A program made the position numbers and the translations under genes. DNA of 64,000 bases from Sarcodiotheca gaudichaudii (Eukaryota; Rhodophyta; Florideophyceae; Gigartinales; Solieriaceae). Below are positions 62,269 through 64,000 of the stretch, in pieces. The notes beneath the pieces are model-generated. The model searched no databases. It was not told the DNA's origin and saw only the letters and a program-made list of their open reading frames with translations. The stretch is from the NCBI GenBank assembly GCA_032355985.1, contig JAUKVZ010000008.1, forward strand, positions 62,001-126,000, given 5' to 3'. Within the stretch, counting starts at the first letter, position 1. Each line of letters begins with the position of its first letter.

Positions 62269-62927
62269 GTATGCCGCGTCTTCGGGTCATCATTGTCTCG
62301 CTTCGCCGCCCGACCATGTCCAATCCGAAAGAGGGGCGCGCCGATCCGTTCTGGGAGTTCGGCAGCTTCGGCTGCACGGGTTGTCATCGAAAAAATCTGA
62401 TGAACCCAAACCGGCTTCATGAGCTGGATGGCGCCCGGCTTGCCTTCGCGCAAGGAGGCCCGGATGGCGTGCGCCTTGTGCATCTGACTCCATGCGTAAC
62501 CACCCGGCAGGAGAACGGGATCAATGAAGTGCTTTGGCGTCCAAAGCGCATGCCTTTTCGATACGACCTGGCGCCGATTCTCGTGCGCAACGATGGCGCC
62601 TGCGACTTCCCGTCGCTCAAACGCATGATTCGAGGCGTCGATCGAACCACCTGGGAAGGGCGATTCTCAAGCAAGTTTCGATCACGACGAACACCGCTGC
62701 CTGCAACCGTCGCGACAGAGATCGTCCGCATCTTCGACAAGAAACGCGCTTCGGCCGGGCGAAGCGAGATCTGCCGCTGCTACTCTGAAGCGCTGCCCTA
62801 TCCGCCGCCGCGCATCATTCCTGATCGCCGGGCGGCATATGAAGGGACGATCGGGAAAACTCGTACTTCCCGAGCGGCGGGTTGCCGACCTTCTGGCGCG
62901 AGGAAGAAAAGGCGGCGCGCTTGCTGA
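62265..62927 (+). CDS. Partner protein of the Nmad3-like gene, Cys-containing, family not named
   Basis: 220 residues starting from a GTG inside the previous stop. The first half looks well conserved in style: RVIIVSLRRP, DPFWEFGSFGCTGCHRKNLM with a CxxC pair and His, and RLAFAQGGPDGVRLVHLTP. The middle has LWRPKRMPFRYDLAPIL. The last 20 residues are very basic. The CTGCH stretch could bind metal; it is not a c-type heme site by context, as there is no signal peptide. Function is inferred only from its tight coupling to the Nmad3-like gene. Confidence 0.65.
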   Translation: MSMPRLRVIIVSLRRPTMSNPKEGRADPFWEFGSFGCTGCHRKNLMNPNRLHELDGARLAFAQGGPDGVRLVHLTPCVTTRQENGINEVLWRPKRMPFRYDLAPILVRNDGACDFPSLKRMIRGVDRTTWEGRFSSKFRSRRTPLPATVATEIVRIFDKKRASAGRSEICRCYSEALPYPPPRIIPDRRAAYEGTIGKTRTSRAAGCRPSGARKKRRRAC

Positions 62928-62974
62928 CGCAAAGCCTGAGTGTTCACGCATTCCTGCAGATGCCGGCTAAGCAC

Positions 62975-63634
62975 TCACGCCCACAGCGCCTCCGCAAACG
63001 CAAACGCCTTCGCCCGATCCAGCGCCCCATCCGTTCGCACGCCCGAACACAAATCAACGCCATACGGCCGCACCTGCTTAACAGCGTCCCGAACATTGCC
63101 GCCGTGCAGTCCTCCGGCAAGAAACACCGGCTTCGATGATTGTTCAATGATCAACCGGCTCAGCGACCACTCATGCGTGCGCCCCGTCCCGCCAAACTCA
63201 GGCGTTGCGGCGCCCGGGTTTCCCGAATCAAGCAGCAGCGCATCCACATGCTCTGCGGCGAGCCGCGCGCGATCCACCGATGCACGATCAATCACATGAA
63301 TCACCTGCACGATCCGCACATGCGGCGCCTCGACGCGTAGTGCTTCGTACACCGACGCCTGCACACTGTCATCAACAAGCTGCACCGTATTGACACTCGT
63401 GGTGTGCACATGGGCAACGACGCGCTCCGGCTCAGTCTCACTGGTCAGAAGGAACGTCGCGATCGGAGGCGGCGTCGATCGGGCGATCGTCCGGATCAAC
63501 TCGTCTGAAATCACCCCCGGCCCGCTCGGCATATGACCCACCAGCCCGATCGCGTCAGCCCCGACTTCAATCGCCAGGCGAGCCTCCCCAACGGAGCAAA
63601 TGCAGCAGATCTTGAGCTTCGTGCGGCCGGTCAT
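62975..63634 (-). CDS. Phosphoribosylanthranilate-isomerase-like TIM barrel (TrpF family)
   Basis: 219 residues. TrpF landmarks are present: LKICCICSVGEARLAIEVGA (usual KICG), GLVGHMPSGPGVIS, VNTVQLVDD, ALLLDSG with the catalytic Asp, FGGTGRTHEW, VFLAGGLHGGNV, and GVDLCSGVRT. The usual cysteine-glycine is CC here, and no other trp gene is nearby, so this may be a paralogue rather than the tryptophan-pathway enzyme. ATG at 63634 is chosen; an in-frame start 10 codons upstream exists. The gene is convergent with the Nmad3 pair. Confidence 0.75.
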   Translation of the reverse strand: MTGRTKLKICCICSVGEARLAIEVGADAIGLVGHMPSGPGVISDELIRTIARSTPPPIATFLLTSETEPERVVAHVHTTSVNTVQLVDDSVQASVYEALRVEAPHVRIVQVIHVIDRASVDRARLAAEHVDALLLDSGNPGAATPEFGGTGRTHEWSLSRLIIEQSSKPVFLAGGLHGGNVRDAVKQVRPYGVDLCSGVRTDGALDRAKAFAFAEALWA

Positions 63635-63846
63635 AAGTCCAGATCCTACCCGTCGCCGAGCCAATCAATGGCTCCAGGAACGCGGCATGCGGGTTTCGAT
63701 ACTCGGGGACGGATATTGACCGGCCAGCACGCAAACCGGCGCCCGACGAAGCGTTCTTCAGCATCCGGTGAGAGTGAACCGTCAGCACCTGCAACATACG
63801 GCTTCCCGCCGTTGTATTACGCAGGACCGCCAACCGAGGAAGATCC

Positions 63847-64000
63847 ATGCCCCAACTCATGCTCCTTGCCGCGACGCTGCTTTCACTGCTCGCCGGCCGC
63901 GTCGAGCCAAAGCCCGCGCCTGCGCCGGCGACCGACGGCGTGTGCCTTGAAGTCGCCTGCGACGCCGTGGAACAGCCGATTGTCGATGTCGAAGGCGATG
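63847..64000 (+). CDS. Secreted protein, N-terminal fragment (runs off the right edge)
   Basis: ATG with AGGA 7 bases upstream opens 51 codons that continue past the window. The start is a signal peptide (MPQLMLLAATLLSLLAG) followed by a Pro/Ala-rich spacer and two cysteines (VCLEVACDAVEQP). Too short to assign. Confidence 0.65.
   Translation, partial: MPQLMLLAATLLSLLAGRVEPKPAPAPATDGVCLEVACDAVEQPIVDVEGD

Noticed and set aside
62265-62927. CTGCH in the Nmad3 partner read as a c-type heme site
   Set aside because: The protein has no signal peptide or anchor and no cytochrome c fold features; heme attachment occurs outside the cytoplasm.

Overview
This 64-kb window is GC-rich, densely coded bacterial chromosome, almost certainly from a planctomycete of the Phycisphaerae type. 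The reasons are indirect but consistent. Several secreted proteins end in tandem dockerin-like 'GD..GDG.V...DL..LI..WG' repeats. One giant beta-strand-repeat protein has a VPAP/PEP-CTERM-like tail. There is a TIGR02999-type ECF sigma factor next to a TPR serine/threonine kinase, a diverged CTP synthase, and KdsB (a Gram-negative-type outer membrane). No phage, transposase, CRISPR array or rRNA operon was seen; two tRNA genes are present.

Layout: (1) 1-3000, a large N-anchored multispan protein on the minus strand that runs off the left edge. (2) 3.5-7.3 kb, a fused hydantoinase/5-oxoprolinase, then tRNA-Tyr. (3) 7.5-11.5 kb, polyamine synthesis: speA-speB on the minus strand and a divergent deoxyhypusine-synthase-like gene (speY type), a plausible arginine to agmatine to putrescine to homospermidine route. 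(4) 11.5-18.4 kb, a complete, tightly coupled clade II nitrous oxide reductase operon nosC-Z-B-D-F-Y-L. (5) 18.4-28.2 kb, tRNA-Met, SRPBCC protein, pyrG, a secreted M1 aminopeptidase and a transglutaminase-like protein, kdsB and a TPR protein. (6) 28.3-30.4 kb, def-fmt plus a small HEXXH protein. (7) 30.4-43 kb, secreted and metabolic genes: threonine-aldolase-like enzyme, sirtuin, S9 dipeptidyl peptidase, POT peptide transporter, CPA1 antiporter, DUF2071. The S9 peptidase and the peptide transporter are divergent neighbours and could work together in using external peptides. (8) 43-50 kb, secreted dockerin-tailed proteins, a strikingly uncharged FG/NTP-repeat protein, and a CHAD-exopolyphosphatase-HD fusion. 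(9) 50-53 kb, a LemA group. (10) 53-58 kb, the 1697-residue beta-repeat surface protein. (11) 58.3-64 kb, ECF sigma factor, kinase, an Nmad3-like pair, a TrpF-like gene, and a partial secreted protein at the right edge.

Best candidates for something undescribed are the FG/NTP low-complexity protein (44606-45562), the CHAD-PPX-HD fusion (46016-48649), the Nmad3-like gene pair (61534-62927), the receptor-like partial gene at the left edge, and the POT transporter with a large acidic periplasmic insert. All assignments come from reading translated sequence by eye; no database search was run.
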